Assembly: GCA_964544155.1 (NCBI GenBank)
Contig: CAZJAH010000002.1
Span: 1 to 64,000, forward strand
Direction: 5' to 3'
Length of the DNA stretch: 64,000 nucleotides
Source of the DNA: CAZJAH01 sp964544155
GTDB lineage: Bacteria > Bacteroidota > Ignavibacteria > Kapaibacteriales > UBA2268
The position numbers and the translations under genes are program-made. Numbering within the stretch: position 1 is the first letter of the stretch; each line of letters begins with the position of its first letter. Shown here in pieces: positions 8,053 through 17,618 of the stretch. The notes beneath the pieces are model-generated. The model had not been told where the DNA came from, searched no databases, and worked only from the letters and a program-made list of their open reading frames with translations.

Positions 8053-11000
8053 TTAACGAATATAATTCAACCGGGCAGCTGTGGTTTTATCCCCTATTGT
8101 TCCGACAAGCAGCCACACACCTGAAGCAAGCCTGTCTGTATTCAACATCAATTTATTCAACCCGGATTGTATTTCATCATTGTAAAGAACAGAAATTTGA
8201 CGGCCGGTTATACTATAAAGTGATATTTTGATCTTACCGGCCGATCCTGAATAAATATCGAGATCAATTGTGTTGCCTCCTGCTTCATTTACGTTCATCT
8301 TAAGGCTTGAGTTATCTAACGGTCCGTTTGAATTTTGTATACCTGTTACCGGCTCGACGATTAAAACTGCAGCCAGGCTTGTATCAGAATTGCAATCACC
8401 GCTAACTATACATCTGTAACTGCCATCATTTTGATCGGCGACACTTTCTATGGCAAAAGTACTATCGGTGGCTCCTATAATATTATTTCCGTTTTTCTGC
8501 CATTGATAGGACAGGTTTACGCCCCGGGCGCTCACATGAAATTCGATGGGATTTCCCGCCGATACCGTAGTATCCGCGGGGCTGCGTGTGATCTTCACGG
8601 GCGGTAATACGTTAATCTGATATGTATCGCTTATAATATCAGGCGGGCAGGCCCCCTTAATGATTGCTTCGTAATTACCTGCGTCTGATTCGCTTAATGA
8701 TTCTATTTTTAAAGTATCAGAATTTACGTTTTCAATTAAATTACCGTTTTTCTTCCATTGATATTCCAGGTTTTTGCCTCTGGCGAATACCATAAGCATT
8801 AGTTCGTCACCAGGGCAAAATACAGCACTATTATTATTAATCGTAATGCTGTCAATTTCAGGCGCACCGTCTATGGCAATGTTTCCATTAATTTCGGAAT
8901 ATTGGCCCGATTCATGCACTACCCTGAATCTATATTCATCAGAAAGTGGCTGCTCATCAGGTATCATCCATGAATAATTGTAATCCTCGATTTCTTCATC
9001 TATAATAAACCAGCTTTCGCCGTCGTCCGGAGATCCTTCTAAGCTAAAAACAGTACCTTGGGAAAACCCCTGAGCGTTCCAGTCAAAAAAAAGTACCCGG
9101 CCCCTGCAATATGAATTACCGGGGTATGGAATATTCATACTAAGTTGAGAATAACTGTTTTTGAAAATAATGCCGTCGAGGCCGCCATTGTGATCTTCCT
9201 GGAAACTGCCCTGCACATGATCGAAATTCTTTGAATCGGTCGATCCGGCCACAACATAAGCATACTTTCTGTCGGATGCGATATCGTACCCTGTGTCTTC
9301 GCCCTTGCCGCCTATGTAGGTAGAATAATTTATACTATTTGCCAACTCGGAAATATCTATTATTATAACATCTGAAATTCCGGATTTTTTAGATTCCCCA
9401 AAGTTATTTTTTATGGGAAAATCAGAAGATGTCGTTGTACCTGTAGTTATGATTGAAGAAGTAACCGGATGATAATCAAGAGCAAAAAGTTTGTCATCGC
9501 CGGAGCCGCCAATATAAGTTGAACCTATAAGAACTGTACCGTCCCTTTTTACCTTCGCGAAAAAACCGTCCAGGCCGCCTGCATGCTGGATTTGGTAAGC
9601 GTTTAGGGTAACAGGGAAAAGGGTGCTTTCCGAGGTTAACTCAGATGAAGAAACCTCCGATTCAGTATATCCGGTAATATAGAGATCACCGTTTGAGGCA
9701 ACAATAGCGTCTGTAAGGTATTCATTTTTCTCTCCGCCGAAATACCCTGTGTTTTCTCTTGATCCGCCCGTAGTATATAGTGAAAGGAAAACATCCTGAA
9801 GCCCGTTGTGATGCCTGTCGAAGGGTTTATCCTTAGCAAAAAACCATTGGGGCTTAACTGGAAACTGGCCTGAATCTGTTTCACCGGCAACCCAGATAGT
9901 CTGTGAATTTTCATTCACTGCTATTGCTTTTGCACGTTCATTGGCAGTAGTACCCAGATAAGTGGAAAATTCTATCTCAGTGCTGATTGAACTGATCTTG
10001 GCAAAGAATGCGTCTTCAGATCCTTTCTGAGTATTCTGGTCAGCGGAAACTATAGGAAAATCAACTGAAAATGTACCTCCGACAATATAGGCTTCATTTT
10101 TGTCGCCCAATGCTATATCATAAATCACATCATCTTCGCTGCCGCCGAAGTATGTGGAATAATCTAATGCCGAGCCTTTTTTCTTTAACTTTGTTACAAA
10201 TCCGTCTTTTTTGCCTTTTGGTACTGACTGGTAGGCCATGTAAACGGGATAATCCTCAGAATTAGTTACACCCGCTACATATATATCTCCGAATTTATCT
10301 ATCCCCAGGCTGTTAGGCACATCATCATAATCACCGCCTATGATGCTACTGAATACTAAAACTCTTTCCGAGCCACTTACTTTATATTTCCGTACAAATA
10401 TATCTTTGGTTGCATTATAAGTAGTATCGTAAGCGCCGGAAGTTGTTGCAAAATCGTATGATTCAGTCCAGCCTGCTACGATAATATTACCTTCTTCATC
10501 TACTTCTACGGCAGTGATCTCATCATCTAAAGATCCGCCGCAATAAGTTGAAAATATCAGCGGGTCAATTATCAATGGCTTGCTTTTATCATATTCAGCG
10601 GTTTGGAAGCTGATCTGATCACCAAGAGCGGAAAAACGGCATTCAACTTTTTTAATCTCATTATCAATATTTTGATAAGCGTAAACCGAACCGTGATTAA
10701 TTGTTCCATAGGGAGTCGGAATTTCAATTTCATTATCCGGTGTAACAATGGCCTGAGCGCCCTCTATCCTGAACTTAATGTCGGAGGGCCTGGCTTCCGG
10801 CCTCAGAATAAAGTCATATCTCGGAAGGCCGTTTTCAGTATATAGTAATAAATCTATACCCGGGTAAACGTTTTCAGCGATCAGCTTTCTATATGCTTTA
10901 AGTCCGGTCGCCCATTTAGAAGGGGAATTTCCTTTGAAAAAATTGTATTCCCCGGCAAGCGGCTCCAAGCCCTTGAAATTCATTTTATCTGCATTGATCA

Positions 11001-11235
11001 GCTTCATGCTGAAAGCCGTTCCCTGCACATTAAATTGTGAATTATTTTTATTTAGTTTAAAAATGTCATACTTAAGCTCTGATTCAGATACCGCTACCCT
11101 AATACCATTGCTGGTTAATAAAAACTCAGTTTCAGAATTATTCAGTCCATTATTTTCTAAAAAGAAATGATCATAATTTGCCGCGGTATTATAGATAAAA
11201 GCAAAAAATAATAATATCGTAATAATATTAACCAT
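8053..11235 (-). CDS. Secreted SBBP-repeat and Ig-like protein with type IX sorting domain
   Basis: From the preferred ATG the product is 1060 residues. It has a signal peptide (MVNIITILLFFAFIYNTAA), then an N-terminal domain typical of SBBP proteins (YPGIDLLLY, DFILRPEA). A series of SBBP beta-propeller repeats follows (FSTYCGGSLDDEITAV, YSTYFGGSEDDVIYDI, GSTYIGGSGDD). Next come two Ig-like domains (LEYQWKKNGNLIE, LSYQWQKNGNNII) and a type A C-terminal sorting domain ending in SGVWLLVGT. It should be exported by type IX secretion and attached to the surface or released. A longer frame opens at GTG 11277, but ATG 11235 has a GGGGGA Shine-Dalgarno and gives a clean signal peptide. Ligand unknown. 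Confidence 0.85.
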   Translation of the reverse strand: MVNIITILLFFAFIYNTAANYDHFFLENNGLNNSETEFLLTSNGIRVAVSESELKYDIFKLNKNNSQFNVQGTAFSMKLINADKMNFKGLEPLAGEYNFFKGNSPSKWATGLKAYRKLIAENVYPGIDLLLYTENGLPRYDFILRPEARPSDIKFRIEGAQAIVTPDNEIEIPTPYGTINHGSVYAYQNIDNEIKKVECRFSALGDQISFQTAEYDKSKPLIIDPLIFSTYCGGSLDDEITAVEVDEEGNIIVAGWTESYDFATTSGAYDTTYNATKDIFVRKYKVSGSERVLVFSSIIGGDYDDVPNSLGIDKFGDIYVAGVTNSEDYPVYMAYQSVPKGKKDGFVTKLKKKGSALDYSTYFGGSEDDVIYDIALGDKNEAYIVGGTFSVDFPIVSADQNTQKGSEDAFFAKISSISTEIEFSTYLGTTANERAKAIAVNENSQTIWVAGETDSGQFPVKPQWFFAKDKPFDRHHNGLQDVFLSLYTTGGSRENTGYFGGEKNEYLTDAIVASNGDLYITGYTESEVSSSELTSESTLFPVTLNAYQIQHAGGLDGFFAKVKRDGTVLIGSTYIGGSGDDKLFALDYHPVTSSIITTGTTTSSDFPIKNNFGESKKSGISDVIIIDISELANSINYSTYIGGKGEDTGYDIASDRKYAYVVAGSTDSKNFDHVQGSFQEDHNGGLDGIIFKNSYSQLSMNIPYPGNSYCRGRVLFFDWNAQGFSQGTVFSLEGSPDDGESWFIIDEEIEDYNYSWMIPDEQPLSDEYRFRVVHESGQYSEINGNIAIDGAPEIDSITINNNSAVFCPGDELMLMVFARGKNLEYQWKKNGNLIENVNSDTLKIESLSESDAGNYEAIIKGACPPDIISDTYQINVLPPVKITRSPADTTVSAGNPIEFHVSARGVNLSYQWQKNGNNIIGATDSTFAIESVADQNDGSYRCIVSGDCNSDTSLAAVLIVEPVTGIQNSNGPLDNSSLKMNVNEAGGNTIDLDIYSGSAGKIKISLYSITGRQISVLYNDEIQSGLNKLMLNTDRLASGVWLLVGTIGDKTTAARLNYIR

Positions 11236-11284
11236 AAATCCCCCGATTTCCCCAAATAATTTTTTAATACAGTTCACTATTAAA

Positions 11285-12352
11285 TTACGTATGATCTCTG
11301 AAAATTTCCAATGTTAATTTCATATCATCAGGAATTTCACTGTCAAAGCTCATAAATTCTTTTGTCACCGGGTGTTCAATCCCAAGAGTTTTGGCGTGAA
11401 GAAGTTGCCTTGAGGCTAATTGAAGAGCTTTTTCGGCTTTAACGCGAAATTGCGGTATGTGGCCTCCGTGGAGTATTTTATCTCCTCCGTATACTGAATC
11501 GCCGAAAACCGGATGATGCCGATGAGAAAAATGCACTCTTATCTGGTGGGTTCTTCCGGTTTGAAGCCTTGCTTTAACCAAAGTAAGATAAGTAAATCTT
11601 TCAATAACTTCGTACTCTGTAACCGCGGGCTTACCTTCTTTTTTTAATACCGCGAACATCTTCCTGTCGCGGGGCGAACGCCCGATATTTCCTTCAATGA
11701 TGCCCTTATCTTCATCGAAGGTTCCCCAAAGAAGTGCGAGATACTCTCTTTCGCTTGTTTTTTGGGCGAACTGCCTGGCTAGTTTCTCATGAGTGGAAGG
11801 GTCTTTAGCTATAACAAGCAGTCCAGAAGTATCCTTATCAATTCGGTGGACTATTCCCGGACGAATTTCATCTAAAGCGAATACTTCTCCTTCTTCTTCA
11901 TCTTCCTCATCGTAATCAATCGAAATACTATCTCTTTTGCCAAAATGATAAAGAAGTGCGTTGACCAGTGTGCCGTACCGGTTGCCAAATCCGGGATGAA
12001 CACACATGCCGGGCGGCTTATTAACTATCAGCAAATATTTATCTTCAAAAATAATATTCAGAGGGATTTCTTGCGGAATAAGTTCGATTGGCGGCGGTTT
12101 AAGAATTATACATTCGATGTGGTCACCGGGCTGAACTTTCCTGGAAGCTTTAGCCTGAATGCCGTTCACTTGAACCCGGCCTTCGTCGATTGCCTTTTGT
12201 ACTTTATTCCTGGTTGCATTCACTATGTGTGCAGCGAGGTATTTGTCAAGTCGTTCAGGTTTCTGGCCCGGTGCTATATCTAATTCTATATTGTGTTCAA
12301 TGTGTACCGGATAATTATCGAGATCGCCATTTTCTTTATTTTTCGCGCTCAT
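11285..12352 (-). CDS. rluD: RluD-type 23S rRNA pseudouridine synthase
   Basis: An S4 RNA-binding domain lies at residues 32-80 (RLDKYLAAHIVNATRNKVQ). It is followed by the RluA-family catalytic domain with Asp172 in HRIDKDTSGLLV. The usual role is pseudouridylation of 23S rRNA helix 69. There is an unusual acidic insertion at about 147-156 (DYDEEDEEEG) between NALLYHFG and the catalytic motif. The N-terminus is about 15-20 residues longer than usual. The start ATG overlaps the lspA stop by four bases (ATGA), so the two are translationally coupled. The lspA-rluD pairing is common in bacteria. Confidence 0.93.
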   Translation of the reverse strand: MSAKNKENGDLDNYPVHIEHNIELDIAPGQKPERLDKYLAAHIVNATRNKVQKAIDEGRVQVNGIQAKASRKVQPGDHIECIILKPPPIELIPQEIPLNIIFEDKYLLIVNKPPGMCVHPGFGNRYGTLVNALLYHFGKRDSISIDYDEEDEEEGEVFALDEIRPGIVHRIDKDTSGLLVIAKDPSTHEKLARQFAQKTSEREYLALLWGTFDEDKGIIEGNIGRSPRDRKMFAVLKKEGKPAVTEYEVIERFTYLTLVKARLQTGRTHQIRVHFSHRHHPVFGDSVYGGDKILHGGHIPQFRVKAEKALQLASRQLLHAKTLGIEHPVTKEFMSFDSEIPDDMKLTLEIFRDHT

Positions 12353-12987
12353 TTTTCATCAATGGCTAAATTACTGTCTTCACTTTCTTTATCAGTAACG
12401 GTTTTTTGATTTTGTCTGATCTCCTTTATACCCGGTAGTTTATTATGGAAGAAAAGGAGCAGTATAACACCGACTGTAACGCAGGAATCGGCAATATTGA
12501 ATATCGGCCAGTGCGTATAATAAAGCCCGAATATATTTATATCGGGTATATCAACCTGGATAAAATCCACGACTTTGCCGTAAAACAGCGGCATTTCGCC
12601 GAATATGACTCCATAGAATACGCGGTCGATCAGATTGCCCACAGCTCCGGCAAATATCAGGGTGATACCAAGCCGTACCCATTTAGAATAGCCCTTAAGC
12701 TTTGAGAGGTACCAGTAAAGCCCGATTCCCGCGAAAATGGAAAAAAGGCTGAGGAATATCTTGCCTGCTCCGAAGCTGATGCCGAATGCCATACCCGGAT
12801 TTTCTATATATGTTATTTGAAGGAAATCGCCGATAACGGGTATCTGTTCTCCGTAGCGAAGCCCTTCATGCTCAATTCCGAAAAAGCTGAAACCCTTAAT
12901 GGCAAGCTTGGTAATCTGATCGGACAAAACCAGAATCCCGGCCAGCCAGTAAAAGAATAAGTTGCTGTCACGTTTATTTTCAGGCAT
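12349..12987 (-). CDS. lspA: Lipoprotein signal peptidase (signal peptidase II)
   Basis: This inner-membrane aspartyl protease cleaves prolipoproteins before the lipidated Cys. The 212 residues contain four membrane helices. Conserved motifs are IENPGMAFG (61-69), GNLIDR with catalytic Asp121, and FNIADS with catalytic Asp167. It is longer than the usual 160-170 residues because of a periplasmic insertion (about 128-160) and a hydrophilic charged tail after 183. The window also encodes several lipobox proteins that need this enzyme. The gene overlaps rluD by four bases. Confidence 0.95.
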   Translation of the reverse strand: MPENKRDSNLFFYWLAGILVLSDQITKLAIKGFSFFGIEHEGLRYGEQIPVIGDFLQITYIENPGMAFGISFGAGKIFLSLFSIFAGIGLYWYLSKLKGYSKWVRLGITLIFAGAVGNLIDRVFYGVIFGEMPLFYGKVVDFIQVDIPDINIFGLYYTHWPIFNIADSCVTVGVILLLFFHNKLPGIKEIRQNQKTVTDKESEDSNLAIDEK

Positions 12988-13017
12988 TTTCTGTAATGTT
13001 TTAACGAATTAATAAAA

Positions 13018-13038
13018 ACCGGGCTGAAATTGCCCGGT
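13018..13038 (-). terminator. Hairpin terminator between the DksA-like gene and lspA
   Basis: A 7-bp stem pairs ACCGGGC (13018-13024) with GCCCGGT (13032-13038), with a 7-base loop. TTTTATT follows on the minus strand. T-rich sequence also flanks it on the other side. It separates the DksA-like transcript from lspA-rluD. Confidence 0.65.
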
Positions 13039-13109
13039 ATATATTTTTTACTTATAATGATAAATCGGCCATCACAACTATAATCATGACGAAAAATCAT
13101 GATGAAAGA

Positions 13110-14030
13110 TTAAACTACGGGTTCAATCCTGTCAATGCCGTCTTCAGGGCATTTTTGGTGAATCTTATACGATGCCGAAAGTGTAGTTATAGGTACCGCA
13201 AGGAGCCTTTCTTTAGCGATCAGGCATCCGCAAACGCGGCAAATGCCGTAAGTTTTTTCTTTAATGCGCGATAAAGCGTCATCGAGCTTTTTGATGTATT
13301 CATTTATTCGTTGTATCTGAGCATAAGTTTTTTCTTTTTCCTGGGCTTCGCTTCCCTGCTCAGCCATGTGCATGGAGTATATCATGCTTTCTTCGGCAAA
13401 GTCATAGTTAGTGAGATCTTCAAGCCTTTCCTTAAGCATTCTGAGCTCTTCCAGAGCTTCCTGACGGGAACGGTTAATCACCTCACGGAACATTTCCAGA
13501 TCTTCATCGGAATATTTCACTTTTGGAGCATCCTTAGGAACGCCTCTTTGCTCGTCGGCCTTACTCTTGCCTGGGTTTTCATTCTTAGCGGTAGCGCTTT
13601 TTGCTTTTTCCTTTACGGGTTCATTAACCTTAGGCGCCTGTCTCTTTATTTCTGTTACTGTTCCTTCCCGGGGAGTATCTTCTTTAGCCTTGCTCTTCGA
13701 AGCGGCTTTTTTGGTGCCGGTTTTGGCTGTTGACTTAGCCGCGGTTTTCTTAGCGGCAGCCGTTTTCTTTGGCGCGGCTGTAGCTTCTTTTGAAGCCGCA
13801 TCTGATTTCTTTGTTTCAGCCGCTGATTTAGCGGCAGAAGTTTTAGAAGTTGAAGCAGCTTTCTTTGTGTCCGTGCTTTTTTTAGCGGCCGGTTTCTTTG
13901 CGGCCGGTTTCTTTGCAGCCGGTTTCTCTGAAGCTTCTTTTTTAGAAGAAGTCTTTTTCCCTGCCGTTGTTTTTGTCGTCTTTTTCTGGGTTTCTAGCTC
14001 TTTGTCGGCGTCGGTTTTCCTTTTAGCCAT
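13110..14030 (-). CDS. DksA/TraR-family zinc-finger protein with long lysine/alanine-rich N-terminal tail
   Basis: The product is 306 residues when started at ATG 14028-14030, which has AGGAG eight bases upstream. A longer GTG start at 14039 overlaps that Shine-Dalgarno and is unlikely. The first 165 or so residues are low-complexity Lys/Ala/Thr/Ser with PAAKK repeats, like histone H1 tails. A coiled-coil follows (about 173-259), then a zinc finger C-x2-C with a later H-x2-C (CRVC and HQKC), so the ligands would be C2HC rather than Cys4. DksA/TraR proteins bind RNA polymerase through the secondary channel. The tail suggests nucleic-acid binding, but this is inference. The gene stands alone behind ileS. 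Confidence 0.85.
   Translation of the reverse strand: MAKRKTDADKELETQKKTTKTTAGKKTSSKKEASEKPAAKKPAAKKPAAKKSTDTKKAASTSKTSAAKSAAETKKSDAASKEATAAPKKTAAAKKTAAKSTAKTGTKKAASKSKAKEDTPREGTVTEIKRQAPKVNEPVKEKAKSATAKNENPGKSKADEQRGVPKDAPKVKYSDEDLEMFREVINRSRQEALEELRMLKERLEDLTNYDFAEESMIYSMHMAEQGSEAQEKEKTYAQIQRINEYIKKLDDALSRIKEKTYGICRVCGCLIAKERLLAVPITTLSASYKIHQKCPEDGIDRIEPVV
13885..13929. repeat. Three 15-bp tandem repeats encoding PAAKK
   Basis: The unit GCGGCCGGTTTCTTT occurs at 13885-13899 and 13900-13914, with a near copy at 13915-13929. It encodes the PAAKK repeats in the basic tail of the DksA-like protein. Slippage in-frame could change tail length. Confidence 0.8.
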
Positions 14031-14118
14031 ATCGTTCACTCCTGTTGAAATCTATTTTGTGTATTTTTCTATCAGATTAAACATTAAATATATGATAAAT
14101 CTGTAAACTTTCAAATCA

Positions 14119-17100
14119 CTAAATGATTTTTTCTACCCTTACAAAGATATTCTCATCTATAAGGTCGGTTTTTTCCGCGTTTTTTGTATCTTCAAGCGGG
14201 CTTATGCTTTCAGCCAGAGTTTCATTTTTTATGTAATCTGTCTGATTTTCAATTGCTTTTCTAATATTCTCGGACGCCGCATAGAAAATATTTACCCTGT
14301 CAGTTACTTCAAATCCGGAATTCTTTCTGATATTCTGTATCCTGTTGACGAATTCCCTGGCTGTACCTTCCATAAGCAGTTCTTCATCGAGCTGAGTGTC
14401 AAGGGCGACTGTTGTACCTTCATCTGAAGCAACAAGCCAGCCTTCGATATCCTCGCTGTGTATTTCAATATCGTCTAATTCCAGAACAATATCAACTCCG
14501 TCAACTTCAGTTTTAAGTGAGTCGGATTTTTCAAGCTGTCTTATCTGCTCTTCGTTAATTTCTTTGATGCATTGGGCTACTTTTTGTGTAAGTTTACCGA
14601 ATTTCTTTCCTATCACTTTGAAATTAGGCTTGGCAGACCGCTTAACGATGGAGGTTTCTTCGCTCACGTATTCAATTTCCTTAATGTTCAGTTCTTCTTT
14701 AATAATACTTTCCACAGACTGTATATGCCTTCTTTCTTCCGGTGATGATACAGGTACAAGTATCCTTCTGAGAGGCTGTCTCACTCTTATTGATGCCTTT
14801 TCACGAAGCGAGCGCGCCAGGAAGACTATAGTTCGCGCAAGCTTCATTTTTCTTTCCAGATCTTTATCAATAAGGCTTTCATCCGGCTCGGGATAATCGC
14901 TTAAATGTACAGATTCAGGCATGTTTTCGCTTCTGAGCCTTCCGTAAAGAATTTCAGAAAGGAAAGGAGCCGCTGAGGAAATTAGCAGGCTGATGGTTAT
15001 CAGTACTTCCCTGAGAGTTTGGTAAGCCGCGATTTTGTCACTGTCTTTTTCGCCTTTCCAGAACCGTCTGCGGTTTCTCCTGATGTACCAGTTGGATAAT
15101 TCATTTATGGCAAATGACTGAATAATCCTGTGAGCTTTTGTAAGCTCGTAATTATTCATCTGCTCTTTGTATTCTTTAGTCAATGAATTCAGCCTGGAAA
15201 TGATCCATCTGTCTATTTCCGGGCGTTTTTCCAATTGAACACTATCTTCTTCTCCTCTGAAGCCGTCTATATTGGCATACAGGGCGAAGAAAGCATAGGT
15301 ATTTGTCAGTGAGCGGAAGAAGTCCGAAATTACAGTCTTCGCGATATCTTCTTCATTAAATAAGGTTGCTTTCCAGGGCGGATTATTGACCAGCAGGTAC
15401 CAGCGGGCCGCGTCCGCTCCGTATTTGTCCATAATTTCGAATGGATCAACGGCGTTGCCTTTGGATTTTGACATTTTGACGCCGTTCTTGTCAAGGATAA
15501 GTTCATTGACGACAATATTTTGATAAGCCGGCTTATCAAATAAAGCCACGCCGATATTATGCAGAGTATAGAACCAACCTCTGGTCTGATCTATACCTTC
15601 GGCGATAAAATCACCTGGGTATTGCTTTTCAAAAAGTTCCTTATTTTCAAAAGGATAGTGCATCTGCGCGAAAGGCATGGCGCCTGAATCGAACCATACG
15701 TCGATCACTTCTTTTACGCGCCTGTATATTTGGCCGTCCTTCTCAAAAACTATCCTGTCCACAAAAGGCTTGTGGAGGTCAAGTTCATGTCCTGATTCTT
15801 CAACCGGAACTCTGCGGCCGTCATCCATTTCATAAAGGCCGTTTTTAAGCTCTTCTATAGAGCCCACAGCTAACATATCGCTGTCATCTTTTTCGTTGAC
15901 CCAGATTGGCAGAGGCGTACCCCAGAACCTGTCTCTTGAAAGCGACCATTCTTTAACTTCTTCCAGCCAGTTGCCAAAGCGTCCTGCGCCGATTTCCGGA
16001 GGCTGCCAGCGTATCTCTTTATTCCTGGCGATCATCTTGTCTTTATATTCCGGCGACTTGATAAACCATGATTCCCTGGCGTAATACATGATAGGATTGC
16101 CTGTTCTCCAGCAATGAGGATAGCTGTGCAGGTAGTCATTGGCCGTACGGTATATCTTGTCCATTTTCTTGAGGGCGATGATGATATCTTTATCCGCTCC
16201 TTCTTCTTTGTGGTCTTCGTAGGTGAAGTTCTTTATAGCGCGTCCGGCGAATTCGCCCATATCGTCTGTAAAGTGCCCGTTGGGGGTTACGGGCTGAACA
16301 AATGGCAGATTATGCAGCTTCGACATCCGGTAATCGTCCTCGCCGAATGCCGGAGCCATGTGCACAATACCCGAGCCGTTATCAGTTGAAACGAAATCAC
16401 CCAGGAGTACTGTCAGGGCGTTAGGGTGCTCTTCTTTCTTAAGTTCGGCATAAGGGAAGATCTGCTCGTATTTTGTGCCTGCAAGTTCGCTGCCGGGAAA
16501 CTCTGAAATAATTTCCACTTCGCCGTCGAGCGCTTCTATTCTGGCTTTTGCGAGAATAAGTTCGTCAACAAGTGTTTTTTCTTTTTGTTTGCGTGTATTT
16601 TTAACATGCGCGTACGTAATTTCCTCTCCTACGGCCAGTGCAACATTTGCCAGCAAAGTCCAGGGAGTAGTAGTCCAGACAAGCAGGCGGGCGTTCTTTA
16701 TGTCTTCTTTGGGTGTAGAGGTAATCTTCAGCTTAATGTAGCAGTTAGGGTCGTGCACATCTTTATAGCCGAGTGATAGTTCATGCGAGCTGAGTGGTGT
16801 TTCTATTGTCGGCGATTGAGGAACCACTTTGAAGCCTTTGTATATAAGTCCCTTATCAAAGTAGGTCTTCAGCGCCCACCATACGGATTCAATATAATCA
16901 TTTGTACATGTGATATAAGCCTCGTCCAGGTTGAGCCAGTAACCCATTCTGCGTGTAAGGTAGCCCCATCCGAGGTCCATGTCGATATTTTTGTAAACAA
17001 ATTTCTTGCATTCCGCGTTGAATCTATCAATGCCGTATGCTTCAACATCTGCTTTATTCTTAAGGCCAAGCTCTTTTTCTACCTGGATTTCCACCGGTAG

Positions 17101-17367
17101 GCCGTGTGTATCCCATCCGGCCTGCCTTCTGACGTAATGCCCCTGGAGGGTTTTGTACCTGCATACTGTATCCTTAATGGTACGAGCCATTAGGTGATGA
17201 ATTCCCGGCCTGCCGTTTACTGTGGGCGGGCCTTCAAAGAAAGAAAATGTATCTCTATTCTTACGATTTTTTAAAGACTTATCGAAAATATCATTTTCAT
17301 CCCAAAAACTGAGTACCTGCTGCTCAAGCTCCGGGTAGTTAAAATTTTCTGGTAATGGTTCAAACAT
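14119..17367 (-). CDS. ileS: Isoleucyl-tRNA synthetase
   Basis: This class I synthetase charges tRNA-Ile. The 1082 residues contain the HIGH-type signature as PGIHH (54-58) in GPPTVNGRPGIHH, and KMSKS at 631-635. The CP1 editing domain region (WTTTPWTL) is present, and an anticodon-binding domain follows. The length, the GIHH form and the long C-terminal extension fit the type 2 (eukaryote-like) bacterial IleRS, a group often less sensitive to mupirocin. That typing is from family knowledge, not tested. The gene is monocistronic or leads into the DksA-like gene, and is divergent from the M16 peptidase. Confidence 0.96.
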   Translation of the reverse strand: MFEPLPENFNYPELEQQVLSFWDENDIFDKSLKNRKNRDTFSFFEGPPTVNGRPGIHHLMARTIKDTVCRYKTLQGHYVRRQAGWDTHGLPVEIQVEKELGLKNKADVEAYGIDRFNAECKKFVYKNIDMDLGWGYLTRRMGYWLNLDEAYITCTNDYIESVWWALKTYFDKGLIYKGFKVVPQSPTIETPLSSHELSLGYKDVHDPNCYIKLKITSTPKEDIKNARLLVWTTTPWTLLANVALAVGEEITYAHVKNTRKQKEKTLVDELILAKARIEALDGEVEIISEFPGSELAGTKYEQIFPYAELKKEEHPNALTVLLGDFVSTDNGSGIVHMAPAFGEDDYRMSKLHNLPFVQPVTPNGHFTDDMGEFAGRAIKNFTYEDHKEEGADKDIIIALKKMDKIYRTANDYLHSYPHCWRTGNPIMYYARESWFIKSPEYKDKMIARNKEIRWQPPEIGAGRFGNWLEEVKEWSLSRDRFWGTPLPIWVNEKDDSDMLAVGSIEELKNGLYEMDDGRRVPVEESGHELDLHKPFVDRIVFEKDGQIYRRVKEVIDVWFDSGAMPFAQMHYPFENKELFEKQYPGDFIAEGIDQTRGWFYTLHNIGVALFDKPAYQNIVVNELILDKNGVKMSKSKGNAVDPFEIMDKYGADAARWYLLVNNPPWKATLFNEEDIAKTVISDFFRSLTNTYAFFALYANIDGFRGEEDSVQLEKRPEIDRWIISRLNSLTKEYKEQMNNYELTKAHRIIQSFAINELSNWYIRRNRRRFWKGEKDSDKIAAYQTLREVLITISLLISSAAPFLSEILYGRLRSENMPESVHLSDYPEPDESLIDKDLERKMKLARTIVFLARSLREKASIRVRQPLRRILVPVSSPEERRHIQSVESIIKEELNIKEIEYVSEETSIVKRSAKPNFKVIGKKFGKLTQKVAQCIKEINEEQIRQLEKSDSLKTEVDGVDIVLELDDIEIHSEDIEGWLVASDEGTTVALDTQLDEELLMEGTAREFVNRIQNIRKNSGFEVTDRVNIFYAASENIRKAIENQTDYIKNETLAESISPLEDTKNAEKTDLIDENIFVRVEKII

Positions 17368-17406
17368 GGCCTAATTATCTTATTTTTATCAACGAAAAAT
17401 TAAAAG

Positions 17407-17491
17407 ATTGCAATATTAATACTTTTTAGCCTAAATTCAAAAGCCCAAAAGGGATGAGAGTATAGGAAAAATTAAGTATTAAAGTCGCAAT
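17407..17491. repeat. Imperfect inverted repeat in the ileS/M16 divergent promoter region
   Basis: The arms at 17407-17424 and 17474-17491 match in inverted orientation at 15 of 18 positions, separated by 49 bases. They lie between two divergent genes. A regulator binding site or chance in AT-rich DNA are both possible. Confidence 0.35.
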
Positions 17492-17618
17492 GCTTTTTTT
17501 TCCTGCTTTTTTTAGCTAATTTTAACTAATCTGAAACAAAACAGCTAAAACAGAGTATTTTTAATAGTGTATAGACATTAGCAAATAGGTATTATTTTAA
17601 TATTTACAGGGTATTGTA

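Noticed and set aside
13311..14106. Long plus-strand ORFs opposite the DksA-like gene
   Set aside because: They arise from the low-complexity Lys/Ala coding sequence read backwards, giving Phe/Ala/Val-rich frames without homology.
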